NCBI GenBank assembly: GCA_009746045.1
Contig: RPFO01000253.1
Location: 1,998,888-2,058,887, forward strand
Direction of reading: 5' to 3'
From: Mesostigma viride
Taxonomy: Eukaryota; Streptophyta; Mesostigmatophyceae; Mesostigmatales; Mesostigmataceae
Length of the DNA: 60,000 bases
Of the stretch, positions 1 through 8,709 are shown piece after piece. Position numbers and translations under genes: made by a program. Below the pieces are notes generated by a model. The model ran no database searches, was not told where the DNA came from, and saw only the letters and a program-made list of their open reading frames with translations. How positions within the stretch are numbered: position 1 is the stretch's first letter; each line of letters begins with the position of its first letter.

Positions 1-298
1 TCTGGCGTGAACATATCAGCGCCACATCTGACATGCACAGTGTACATGTCAATCAGTCAACTGTCCTGTCATAGATTCTCATCTGACATGTCATAGGTCA
101 GCTGACATAGACAGATTTGTCAGCTGCCTATAAGGATCCACTTGGCATAGGTACTAATCCCTGATTACTAAAACTGGCCACAACTTTCTCATTTGTAGGC
201 CAAATCCAACGGGATAAAAAACAGTGGCTCCTGTACAAGAGCCTCTATCTATCTAGCCAGGTCAGGTGGGTACAAATACAAGGACCATGTCCTTGACA
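1..298 (-). repeat. 3' LTR of the copia element, partial
   Basis: The stretch matches 5378-5676 almost base for base. In element sense it begins TGTCAAGG at position 298, right after the polypurine tract. The rest of the LTR is beyond the window start. Confidence 0.93.
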
Positions 299-308
299 CC
301 CCCCTTAC
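299..308 (-). other. Polypurine tract of the copia element
   Basis: On the minus strand the bases are GTAAGGGGGG, directly abutting the TGTC start of the 3' LTR. This is the expected place and composition for the plus-strand DNA primer of an LTR retrotransposon. Confidence 0.85.
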
Positions 309-400
309 AACACATGACCTTGCTCTAGTGCTATCCTGTCAAGTATAACACTTAGAGCAAAAAAAGCTCTCAGCCCCTGTGGGCATATACAACTGCATAT

Positions 401-3400
401 CTAAGTAGACACCAGCAGCTTGTCCCGCAGGGTGATGAACCGTGCCCTTCCCAGGGCCTTGGTGAAGATGTCAGCCAGGTTGTCCTTGCCAGGGCAGTGA
501 CGCATGCAGATGGAGCCCCCCTCCACCTGCTCACGGATGAAGTGGTAGCGCACGTCGATGTGCTTGGTGCGCTTGGGGTGCACAGGATCCTTGGCCAGGG
601 CCACCGCGCCAGTGTTGTCGCACAGCACGGTCGTGGGCCCCTCCACCGGTGCACCCAGGTCTCCCAGCAGGCGCCTGAGTGGCAGCACCAGCTGGGTGAC
701 GCTGCTCGCAGCAATGTACTCTGCCTCGCAGGAAGACAGAGCAACAATGGGTTGCTTGCGGCTGCACCACTCCACGGGCGCACCCCGGAACAGGACCAGG
801 TTGCCCGTCACAGAGCGTCTGGACTCTGGGCAGTTAGCCCAGTCAGCGTCAGTCCAGGCCTCCAGCCCCCCTTCCTGACCATACCGCAGACCCTTGTCCC
901 TCGTGGTGTAGAGGTACCGGATCAGGCGGTCGGCAGCCTCCATGTGGGCTGCCGTGGGTGCCTGCATGTGCTGAGCCAGTTGGTTGACAGCAAAAGCAAT
1001 GTCTGGACGTGTCCACAGCGCGACATACAGCACGGCACCGGTTTTGGACTGATACAGCTGGGTGTCCGGGGCATTGAGCTGCATTCCCCCCTCGCGTTGG
1101 GGACTAACACGGGACACACTGACCGGGGTGCGTACAGGGAAGGAGGGAGAAAGCCCAAAGCGGGCAGCCAGGGCCTCAATATACACAGTTTGGTGCAAGG
1201 AAAGAGACCGGGAAACAGGGTCGACATGGAGAGAAACACCGAGGAAAAAAGAAGGGTCATCGGACTCGGTGATCTGAAACTTGCTGGCCAAACGATGAGA
1301 CCACGAGGCCAGCCAGGAAGAGGAAGGACTGCCTGCAATAATGTCGTCGACATGGACAAACACAAACGTACGAGACGTGGGATACACGTACAGGCAGGAA
1401 TCCGTTGGGCTTTGTACAGCACCATCGGAGAGAAGATAGGCACTAAATGTTTTGTGCCAGTTACGTGGTGCCTGCTTGATGCCATAGAGGCTGCGTTGCA
1501 GCTTCCACACCAGCACATCACCAGCGGCATCACGCTGCTCAAAGCCAGCAGGAGGACGCACATAGACGTCCTCAGAAAGTGGGGCGTACAAAAACGCAGT
1601 GCGAACATCAAGTTGCTTCAGCACATACCCAGACGAGACACCAAAAGCTAGTGCCAAACGAATGGTGGAGGAACGAACAGTAGGGCTAAAGACCTCAGTG
1701 AAATCTATGCCTTCCCGCTGAGCAAAGCCCTTCACAACAAAACGGGCCTTGAAACGGCCATCGCTTTTGACAGCAAACACCCACCGAGATGGAAGGACCT
1801 TGGCAGTGCGAGGAAGAGACTTGGAAGAAACGAGTGAATATACTGCATGTTCGCGAATGCTAGAAAGCTCACTATCCATCGCAGCACGCCACTCAGGGCT
1901 AGCATGGGCCTCAGCAAAAGAGGAGGGGATGGACGTGGAACCTGAGCTAGTGTGGAGTGAGAAAGTATCAAACAGATCACGCACACTCATGTAGTCAGGG
2001 TAAAAACGAGCCCATTTAGGGGAAACACGATCAAGAGGGGTTGTGGGTAACACCTGAGCGAGGGGATCATGTGCAACGCCGTCGGACACCAGTGCAGCAG
2101 TGGCCATAGCGGCAGCCGGTTGCTTGCCGCGGAGGGCCTGCACTAATTTGTGTAGCTGGGACGAAGAAGGAGATTCAGCAGCAGGTGTGTCTGCCGTCGA
2201 CACGTGTCCAGGTGGTGTAGAGGTAGAAGCCGACGACGCCTCCAGCGCAGGACTTGGTGCGAAAACAGGTGCAGACTCAGACTCAGCGGGTTTGGGCTCA
2301 GGACTTGGCGCTGGCGCCTCCTCCAGTGGCGAGCCCCCCTCACCACTGGCATCCCCCGACAAAGCCTCCAGTGGCGAGCCCCCCTCACCACTGGCATCCC
2401 CCAAAGCAGTGCCCCCACTGCTGGCAGCGCCCACAGCAGCGTCCTCACTGCTGGCAGCGGCGCGCCGCGCCATGGCTCTAGTCACAGGACCAGAGGGCGG
2501 TAGGGCCAGAGTAGTATCAGGCCCAGGGACAGAATTCTCAGTGACCGGTGGCAGCAGAAGCTCGGAAGCCTCCTCCCCCTCCACCAGTGCCGGCAGCAGC
2601 TGAGGTGATGGCAGGGCGTCGTTGCGCCAGGCCTCATTGAAGGCCACGTGGCGACGTTGCACCAAAGTGCGAGTGGCGGAGTCCAGGATCAGATATGCCG
2701 GCGAGTCGGGAGCATAACCGACAAAAATGCCAGGCATGGCCTTGGCCTCCAGCTTGCCACGATGCCCTTCCACACGATGCCAGGCTGGGCAGCCGAAAAT
2801 GCGCATGTGCGACAGATCAGCGTGATGACCTGTCAGCAAAAAGTGTGGCGTGGCATCACCAGGATTCGAGGAGCACGGCAGGCGGTTCACGATATAAATA
2901 GCACACTGGAGTGCCAATGCCCAGTATGCCTTCCCCAGGCCGGCGTGTGTCAACATCGCTAGAGTCATGCCCATTGCCAGGCCCCAGAGCCGCTCCGCTA
3001 CGCCGTTCTGCTCAGGGCAGTAAGGCGCGGAGAACTCCTGGTGGACGCGGTGTTCAGCACACACCGCCCGCCAGGCTTGACCGGTGAAGACCGCGTCATT
3101 GTCGGTGCGCAGCACGACAGAGCCGGCGTAGAAGGGGCGAATATCGCGGACGAGCAGCTCTGCAAACCGCCCCACCGCCTCGTCCTTGGTCTTGAGCGCA
3201 AACCCCCATCGCCACCGAGTGGCATCGTCAGTGATGCCCAAGAAGTAGCGGGCTCCCCCCAGCGACTCGACGCTCATCGGGCCCAGCAGGTCGCCATGAA
3301 GCTTGGCGCGCGGCACAGTGGATCGCCGCTGCCCTGGCGGAAATGGCTGGCGCTTGATGAAGCCAGCCGGGCAGGATGGGCAGCCAGGAGCAGTTGGACT

Positions 3401-3940
3401 CCTCGTCGTCAAGTTGGATGCAGGGATGGCAACCAGCTTCTTGATGCGGTCGGCACCAGCATGGCCCAAACGCCAGTGCAGCAGCAGGTTAACCGGCCGC
3501 TCCACCGTCACAGCAGCCATCGCTGGCGCTGTCTTCGCCGCAGGTAACACGTAGATGTTGTTCTGCATGGCGATCTTGTGATGCTTGTTATCCAGCACCA
3601 CTGTCTCTTTGTGGAAATCCACCTTGTGACCTGCCTTTGCGAGTTGCGCGACTGAAAGGAGTCGTGCATTCAGGCCAGGTACAAGCAGCGCTCCTTGCAA
3701 GCGCACGCTGTGGCCAGGAAGCTCCACAGCGATGGTGCCCTGGCCGGTAGCGTGCAGCTGTCCGCCGGAGCCAGCGATTGCCCTGCTGTGGGGGGTCAGA
3801 GACACAAAGTCAGAACGGCACGGGGACATGTGGCTGCTCGCAGCCGAGTCCAGCACCCAGGTGAGGTTGTCGCACGTATACTGCGTGAGAGCAGCAGCCT
3901 CCAGCGGCGTCGACGGCGACTCCTCGGCGATGGTGACCAT
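401..3940 (-). CDS. pol: Copia pol polyprotein (protease, integrase, RT, RNase H)
   Basis: The polyprotein cuts itself and carries out reverse transcription and integration of the element. Domains in order: aspartic protease with DSAASSH near residue 31; GAG-pre-integrase zinc-binding segment with H...H and CPSC near 155-190; integrase core with HGDLLGP, ITDDATR, RTDNDAVF and QNGVAERL; a Ser/Pro-rich linker holding a duplicated 15-residue repeat (GDASGEGGSPLE); RT with QLDVRTAFLY and the active-site VHVDD near residue 860; RNase H with TDADWA, SSCEAEY and DNTGA. All the catalytic acids I looked for are present. The first Met shown (3940) is not a natural start: the open frame reaches back upstream and would join gag if one base were absent from or added to the G6 run at 4044-4049. 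No internal stop is seen, so the element may be recently active. Confidence 0.93.
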   Translation of the reverse strand: MVTIAEESPSTPLEAAALTQYTCDNLTWVLDSAASSHMSPCRSDFVSLTPHSRAIAGSGGQLHATGQGTIAVELPGHSVRLQGALLVPGLNARLLSVAQLAKAGHKVDFHKETVVLDNKHHKIAMQNNIYVLPAAKTAPAMAAVTVERPVNLLLHWRLGHAGADRIKKLVAIPASNLTTRSPTAPGCPSCPAGFIKRQPFPPGQRRSTVPRAKLHGDLLGPMSVESLGGARYFLGITDDATRWRWGFALKTKDEAVGRFAELLVRDIRPFYAGSVVLRTDNDAVFTGQAWRAVCAEHRVHQEFSAPYCPEQNGVAERLWGLAMGMTLAMLTHAGLGKAYWALALQCAIYIVNRLPCSSNPGDATPHFLLTGHHADLSHMRIFGCPAWHRVEGHRGKLEAKAMPGIFVGYAPDSPAYLILDSATRTLVQRRHVAFNEAWRNDALPSPQLLPALVEGEEASELLLPPVTENSVPGPDTTLALPPSGPVTRAMARRAAASSEDAAVGAASSGGTALGDASGEGGSPLEALSGDASGEGGSPLEEAPAPSPEPKPAESESAPVFAPSPALEASSASTSTPPGHVSTADTPAAESPSSSQLHKLVQALRGKQPAAAMATAALVSDGVAHDPLAQVLPTTPLDRVSPKWARFYPDYMSVRDLFDTFSLHTSSGSTSIPSSFAEAHASPEWRAAMDSELSSIREHAVYSLVSSKSLPRTAKVLPSRWVFAVKSDGRFKARFVVKGFAQREGIDFTEVFSPTVRSSTIRLALAFGVSSGYVLKQLDVRTAFLYAPLSEDVYVRPPAGFEQRDAAGDVLVWKLQRSLYGIKQAPRNWHKTFSAYLLSDGAVQSPTDSCLYVYPTSRTFVFVHVDDIIAGSPSSSWLASWSHRLASKFQITESDDPSFFLGVSLHVDPVSRSLSLHQTVYIEALAARFGLSPSFPVRTPVSVSRVSPQREGGMQLNAPDTQLYQSKTGAVLYVALWTRPDIAFAVNQLAQHMQAPTAAHMEAADRLIRYLYTTRDKGLRYGQEGGLEAWTDADWANCPESRRSVTGNLVLFRGAPVEWCSRKQPIVALSSCEAEYIAASSVTQLVLPLRRLLGDLGAPVEGPTTVLCDNTGAVALAKDPVHPKRTKHIDVRYHFIREQVEGGSICMRHCPGKDNLADIFTKALGRARFITLRDKLLVST

Positions 3941-4839
3941 GCAGAAGCCAGGCGGCAGTTCAGCCGCCTCCTGAGTTGCGTTGGCAGCGGATCCAGCAGG
4001 TGCGTTGCGTCCCTTGTTCTGGTTCCCTCGGTTGCCGCCCTTGCCCCCCTGTGCTGGTTGGGGTACCAGCGTGGGGCCTTCTCAGGATGCTCCTTCCAGC
4101 AGTCTTTGTCCTTGTGATTTGACAGGCCACAGTGACTGCATTTCTTGGTCCCCCCGTTCCCCTTGCTGTTGGTGTGGTAGGCCTGGCCAGTGCCAGCACT
4201 CTCCTTTTTCACCACAGCACGTCCCCCCTTGAGCAGATCCTCCGCCTCCATGAGTGCCCTCTTCACCACAGGTAGTGGGTCCTCCTCGTTGAACCGTACA
4301 GACACCAGCGCAGGGCGGTACTCGTCTGTCAGTGCTCCCAGTAGAATGGCAGCAAAATCACGGTCCTGGATGACTCCCCCTGCAGCCTGGTAGTCAGCAC
4401 GTAGAAGCTCCGCCCTCCTCACAAGCTGTTGCATGGTCTCGTTAGGAAGCTTCTGTAGGCGGTGCAGCTTGCTCCTCAGCTCAAACCTGTGACTCTTGGT
4501 TAGCCTGGTTTGCTCATAGTTCTCCATGAGACACTGCCATGCTTGGCTACCAGTTTTGTTGGCCACAGTGGCCATTAGGCGTGCAGCTTCACCTGTTAGA
4601 CAGGTGAGCAAAGCTGCCCACAGGGCCTTATCAGCCCTGTCATTCTCCTCAGTACCCAGCAGGACAGCATCCAAACTGAAAAGACTGACAACAGCCAAAA
4701 ACAAATTCTTCCACTCCTCCCACTTGCTGTAATCATCACCAGCTGCACCAACAAATTTCTTGCAGCTCTTGGCAACTGTTGAAACAAGAGAGGTGTAGTC
4801 AGGCTGTCTGGTAGCAGTTTGGGTGTCTTGATCCTCCAT
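3796..4839 (-). CDS. gag: Copia gag polyprotein (UBN2-type) with zinc knuckle
   Basis: This is the capsid/nucleocapsid part of the copia element. The N-terminal half has the leucine-rich helical pattern of copia-type gag (YSKWEEWKNLFLAVV, then repeated LxxLTDEYRP-like segments). A CCHC zinc knuckle, CSHCGLSNHKDKDC, follows near residue 235. The start at 4839 (MEDQDTQ) is preferred, because the in-frame Met at 4917 sits almost against the primer binding site. Meaningful sequence in this frame ends near the six-G run at 4044-4049; beyond it the pol frame carries the natural continuation. Either a one-base indel or ribosomal slippage joins the two. The heptamer in the gag frame does not fit the X XXY YYZ rule, so an indel is more likely. 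Confidence 0.88.
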   Translation of the reverse strand: MEDQDTQTATRQPDYTSLVSTVAKSCKKFVGAAGDDYSKWEEWKNLFLAVVSLFSLDAVLLGTEENDRADKALWAALLTCLTGEAARLMATVANKTGSQAWQCLMENYEQTRLTKSHRFELRSKLHRLQKLPNETMQQLVRRAELLRADYQAAGGVIQDRDFAAILLGALTDEYRPALVSVRFNEEDPLPVVKRALMEAEDLLKGGRAVVKKESAGTGQAYHTNSKGNGGTKKCSHCGLSNHKDKDCWKEHPEKAPRWYPNQHRGARAATEGTRTRDATHLLDPLPTQLRRRLNCRLASAWSPSPRSRRRRRWRLLLSRSIRATTSPGCWTRLRAATCPRAVLTLCL

Positions 4840-4918
4840 GGTTGATCTGGGTCTGGGTGTTGTCTCTGGGGTAGTCAGATGAATGTCTCTGCTCCTCAAA
4901 TGCAGGGTAGGCATCAAA

Positions 4919-4930
4919 CCTCCGATACCA
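4919..4930 (-). other. Primer binding site (initiator tRNA-Met type)
   Basis: Minus-strand bases TGGTATCGGAGG follow the 5' LTR end (...TTTCAACA) with no gap. Plant and algal copia elements commonly have TGGTATCAGAGC here, which is complementary to the 3' end of initiator tRNA-Met. The match is strong at the 5' side with changes near the end. Confidence 0.8.
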
Positions 4931-5676
4931 TGTTGAAAGAACTAATGGGTTTGCCTTCTACAATGCTTGTGATTGGAACCCAAATGTGCCTGTCCTTGCA
5001 GGTACAGGCTATGGAGGATGGAAGCAAAGAGACAGAGACTCAGTTTGAGGCAGAATGATAGTGAGGAGTACCTTTGGCAAGGCTCCTCAGTTGTTTTATT
5101 AACTCGAGGAAAAAACACAGGCAGAAAACTGGAATGACCTGATTGGCTGGCTAGGAATGTGCCTAGGAATATTCTCATGTAATACTCAGGCCACCAATCA
5201 GGTTAGGTCAGTGTACAGGCTACCAATCAGATCTAGACAAGAATAAATCTTATCTTGTAACTGCTGTACAGCCTTATCTTGTAACTGATGTACAGTCTTA
5301 ACTTGTAACTGCTGCACAGTAATCTAACTATTTAATAAAAGATCTCTCTGTGTGTGATCTGATGATGATGAAGTAAATCTGGCGTGAACATATCAGCGCC
5401 ACATCTGACATGCACAGTGTACATGTCAATCAGTCAACTGTCCTGTCATAGATTCTCATCTGACATGTCATAGGTCAGCTGACATAGACAGATTTGTCAG
5501 CTGCCTATAAGGATCCACTTGGCATAGGTACTACTCCCTGATTACTAAAACTGGCCACAACTTTCTCATTTGTAGGCCAAATCCAACGGGATAAAAAAAC
5601 AGTGGCTCCTGTACAAGAGCCTCTATCTATCTAGCCAGGTCAGGTGGGTACAAATACAAGGACCATGTCCTTGACA
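4931..5676 (-). repeat. 5' LTR of the copia element, complete (746 bp)
   Basis: The boundaries are TGTTGAAAG on the left and CTTGACA on the right as written on the plus strand, giving TG...CA ends. Inside, at about 5247-5325, a ~27-base motif (TATCTTGTAACTGCTGTACAG) is repeated three times. A minus-strand AATAAA lies at 5093-5098. Confidence 0.93.
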
Positions 5677-6697
5677 GCTTCTTCAGCTACCACCCCATGT
5701 TTGGCCAAGATGGCCTCCGTGACCCTGGCTTGGGTGATGGAGGACATGGTTTTAAAGTGTGCTGACCGAGCAAGCTCGGCCAGGTCTTGACTGTCCGCAT
5801 AGTCCATGGGATAGTCAGCATTTTTTAAGAGGTCACGTAACCGCTGGGTGGCCTCGCGGTACGCGTCCGCCATCGCCTGGTGGGTAGCCAGGCGACGGGC
5901 GGCTTCCTCTTCATATTCTTGCCGCTTAGCGGCGAGCCGAAAAGCCGCCTCTCGGCGGACCTCTCGGTCCCGCTGCCGCGCTCGGCGTTCTTCATTTGCC
6001 ACCAGCGCGGCCTGCTCGACCGCCAGGAGCGCTGGGGTAAGATTGATCTCAGTCTCCCCATCGGGGAGACTGGCAGTGTCGGATACCTCATCGTCGGACA
6101 TTGGTTGTCCGGCGATGGGTTCCACAGGTTTTCGCACCACCCGTGCGAGTTTAATACTCTCCATGTCCTTCTTCTTGCGAAGAAGGGACGCAGAGGGTCG
6201 CCCAAACGTTAGCTCAATGTGGTTATGTCCCTGGGCGAAAGGGACATTAAGGTTTGATGTGGCGGGACGAAAGGTAATCGTCCCGTCCGGTGCCACCGAG
6301 GCCGTCTGACGGGGCATACGCTCCCGAAGAGATGGCAACGTGGGGCCGGACTGTGGAGCCTCAGTGGGGTTTACCACCGAGGTCTCCGCAGCCATGGCCG
6401 CGCCAGCCGTGGTTGCGGCTGGGGCGACCGCCGGAGTCGAGGGTAAGCCGGTCTCCCCGGGGGAGCCGTCTCGGCCTCCGGCCTCGCAGGGGAGGGGGGT
6501 AGGTCGGTCGGCTTTGCAGCCGCCGTCCCCTCGTCCTGGCAACCATTGTAAGTCTTTTTGTTCTTTTTCTTTTTCTTGGAAATGGCCGCATCGCCAGCCG
6601 GCTTCTTGTTGTTGTCTCTGGGCATCCGCCGATCCTGCCCATCATCATCCTCGTTGTAGGTAAGCTTCTTAGCGACATTCTTGTTCGTGATAGCCAT
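5677..6697 (-). pseudogene. Unknown coiled-coil protein, broken by the copia insertion
   Basis: I do not recognise this protein. From the Met at 6697 the frame gives a Lys-rich N-terminus (MAITNKNVAKK, a KKKKKNKK run). It must change frame by one base around 6456-6464, at a CCCCCGGGG run, to enter the long downstream frame. That frame holds a Pro/Ala-rich segment, a conserved-looking stretch with GTITFRP and NHIELTFGRPS, and then a long charged helix rich in E, R and A (about residues 190-260) that looks like a coiled coil. The reading frame runs straight into the LTR at 5677, so the true C-terminus lies beyond the copia element, left of the window. It could be a gag-like protein of another retroelement or a host protein. 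The single-base slip may be a real mutation or an assembly error. Confidence 0.5.
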
Positions 6698-7188
6698 GGT
6701 AGCAAATAAAATTCAAGTTAGAATGCGGTGGGATATATTGCTTGAGAACACTGAAAGCTTGGAGCAATGAATTGCTTGGTTCATTAGAAAATAGGTTTAC
6801 CCTTTATCAACGTTCCTCTCACCGGCTGCGCCGCCAGTGACCGTTGGGTGCAGACCGTTGGCCCGAGGCCACACGATGACAGGTAGCCGTCTAGTCACTG
6901 CATCGTGCGATCACAGATCAATGCACGCTGCAGTACGGTCCCTATCTAGGATACTCTAGTACCGTCCAATGACAGGACACTACGTATACTGGGTACTGAC
7001 ATCTGTCACGTACCTCAGTACCCAAAGTACCTATCTAGGGAAACGTATGCGACTCGACTAGCATTCCTATCTGCATAGCCCACGTGGTATTTATATTCAC
7101 GTACCAACGTAGGTTTACAAGGCTTATTCATACGTTGTATTCACAATGCCTTTGAGACTTAGTCTACAGCAAAGCATGGAGACTAACT

Positions 7189-8709
7189 ATGTCCTCTCCC
7201 ATTATGTGTCCCCAGGTAACACTGGGTCTGATTAAATCTGGGGAGGACTGGATCTCCAAGAAATGCGTGGAACCTGTCAATGACCTGCCTCCTGCACGAC
7301 GTCTACTCAAGCTCAAGTTTGTCATCAAGATGAAGGAGGTGGACGGGGTCAAGGTACCACATGTCAGGCCAGTGCTGAATGAGTTCAAGGGTACTGGTGA
7401 GTGCACTGCTGAGGAGTTGTATACCCCTGGCATGCTGCATGATACTTGGAGGCTGCTGCTGTGTGTCTTTCTAGGCCTTCTCAACAAGGGCTTGGACTAT
7501 GGCTCAGTGGTGATAGACTTCAAGAGGGCATTTCTGGAGGGTGATGCAGATGTGGCACAGGAAAAGTGGGAGGGCAAGACGCCTTTCTATGTTAGGGTGC
7601 CTGCTGTATGGAAAAGGGACATCCACACGGAGTTCCTTAAAATCCTCAAGGGCCTGGAGGGCCTGAGGTCAAGTCCAATAATCTGGAGGGAGACTCTCAA
7701 CCGTTTCCTGAAGGAGCATTGCAACTTGAAGGTCTCTCCTGTAGACCCCTGTCTGTTTCTGGGGCAATGGGAAGGCCTGCCAGTGTATGCTTCGCTGCAC
7801 GGGGATGACCTACATCTGATAGCTCCCACGTCGTGGCTTAAGGAGCTGATCACCATCATTAAGTCCAAGTTTCCTCTGGGTAGGGAGCAATGGCAGGTGG
7901 AGAATGAGCCTCTGCTGTTTGTGGGCATGGAGGCCACACTGGTGAAGAAGGGAGGGGAGTGGCGTATGCTGCTGGTGGGGGGCAATGACTATCAAGAGAC
8001 CCTCATTAGCAAGCTTCCTCCAACCATCACACAGGCACTGTGTCCCATGGTGAGGGGCATGGTTGCTTGGGTGGCAGGCATTTCCAGGCCAGACCTTATG
8101 GTCATAGCCAGGTTGCCTGATGACATGCTGGTGGAGCTAGGGTCTGCCAAGGTGGCTGATCAGGTCAGGGCTTCATCTGGCATTCTGTTGTCTGCAGTGG
8201 ATTTATCACAACCCATTTGCATGGAGCTGTATGTGGATAGCTCAATGGACAGCAGGCAGGTCTCCAAGGTCAGGGGCAGGGCTGCAGGGCTCTTTGTGCT
8301 CAGACAGGAAGGCCTGGGGAGTTTGGTGAGCTGGTTTAGTCGCCTGCACAAACGGGTGGCTGTCAGCAGTGATGTGGCAGAATGCAGGGCTATTTGTGAA
8401 GGCATTCACACAAGCCTTTATCTGAAGGAGTTGCTTCATCAGATGACTTCTAACACTCCTTGGCCACTTCAGGTTACCACTCTTCTAAAAACAGACTCCA
8501 TGGGGATGGTGCAGTTTGTGCACAGGCAGATGGCCAGAAGTAGGGACTTGGATTATCTCCTTCTTAAGGAGTTGTCCTCCTTGGCCAATATTGAGCATAT
8601 CCCTGGGGTTGACAATCCTGCTGATGCTTTGACCAAGGTAGTGCAGAAGGCAGCAGTGCAATACAAGGTTCTTCAGTCTCTGATGGACCCATCTCAGCAA
8701 GCTGTCTAA
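7189..8709 (+). CDS. Divergent copia-type reverse transcriptase / RNase H
   Basis: This 506-residue frame resembles the C-terminal half of a Ty1/copia polyprotein. RT motifs: LPPARRLLKLKFVIKMK, the motif-A region VVIDFKRAFLEGDAD, and an active site YASLHGDDLHL in which HGDD replaces the usual YVDD. RNase H follows: YVDSSMDS, DVAECRA, LLKTDSMGMVQ and HIPGVDNPADALTK, so the acidic residues are kept. No protease or integrase precedes it; upstream is a promoter-like region (TTTATATTC near 7088), then a gene on the opposite strand. The open frame starts at a Met that lies after a CCCCAG, so an upstream exon is possible. It may be a relic of an old element, or a domesticated or unusual lineage. The intact length argues against simple decay. 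Confidence 0.8.
   Translation: MSSPIMCPQVTLGLIKSGEDWISKKCVEPVNDLPPARRLLKLKFVIKMKEVDGVKVPHVRPVLNEFKGTGECTAEELYTPGMLHDTWRLLLCVFLGLLNKGLDYGSVVIDFKRAFLEGDADVAQEKWEGKTPFYVRVPAVWKRDIHTEFLKILKGLEGLRSSPIIWRETLNRFLKEHCNLKVSPVDPCLFLGQWEGLPVYASLHGDDLHLIAPTSWLKELITIIKSKFPLGREQWQVENEPLLFVGMEATLVKKGGEWRMLLVGGNDYQETLISKLPPTITQALCPMVRGMVAWVAGISRPDLMVIARLPDDMLVELGSAKVADQVRASSGILLSAVDLSQPICMELYVDSSMDSRQVSKVRGRAAGLFVLRQEGLGSLVSWFSRLHKRVAVSSDVAECRAICEGIHTSLYLKELLHQMTSNTPWPLQVTTLLKTDSMGMVQFVHRQMARSRDLDYLLLKELSSLANIEHIPGVDNPADALTKVVQKAAVQYKVLQSLMDPSQQAV

Larger units (their letters stand above)
1..5676 (-). mobile_element. Ty1/copia LTR retrotransposon, left LTR cut by window edge
   Basis: The element runs right to left: 5' LTR (4931-5676), primer binding site, gag, pol (protease, integrase, RT, RNase H, in that Ty1/copia order), polypurine tract, then 298 bases of the 3' LTR. 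The two LTR copies can be compared over about 298 bases and differ by one substitution (near 153 versus 5531) and one A in an A-run, so the insertion is recent. The last ~450 bases of the left LTR lie outside the window, so the target duplication cannot be checked; the right flank begins GCTTC. The insertion interrupts a minus-strand reading frame at 5677. The only visible lesion is a one-base frame slip between gag and pol. Confidence 0.95.

Noticed and set aside
4034-4049. Programmed -1 frameshift in copia gag-pol
   Set aside because: In the gag frame the bases read AGG GGG GCA, which does not fit the X XXY YYZ slippery heptamer; a one-base indel is simpler.
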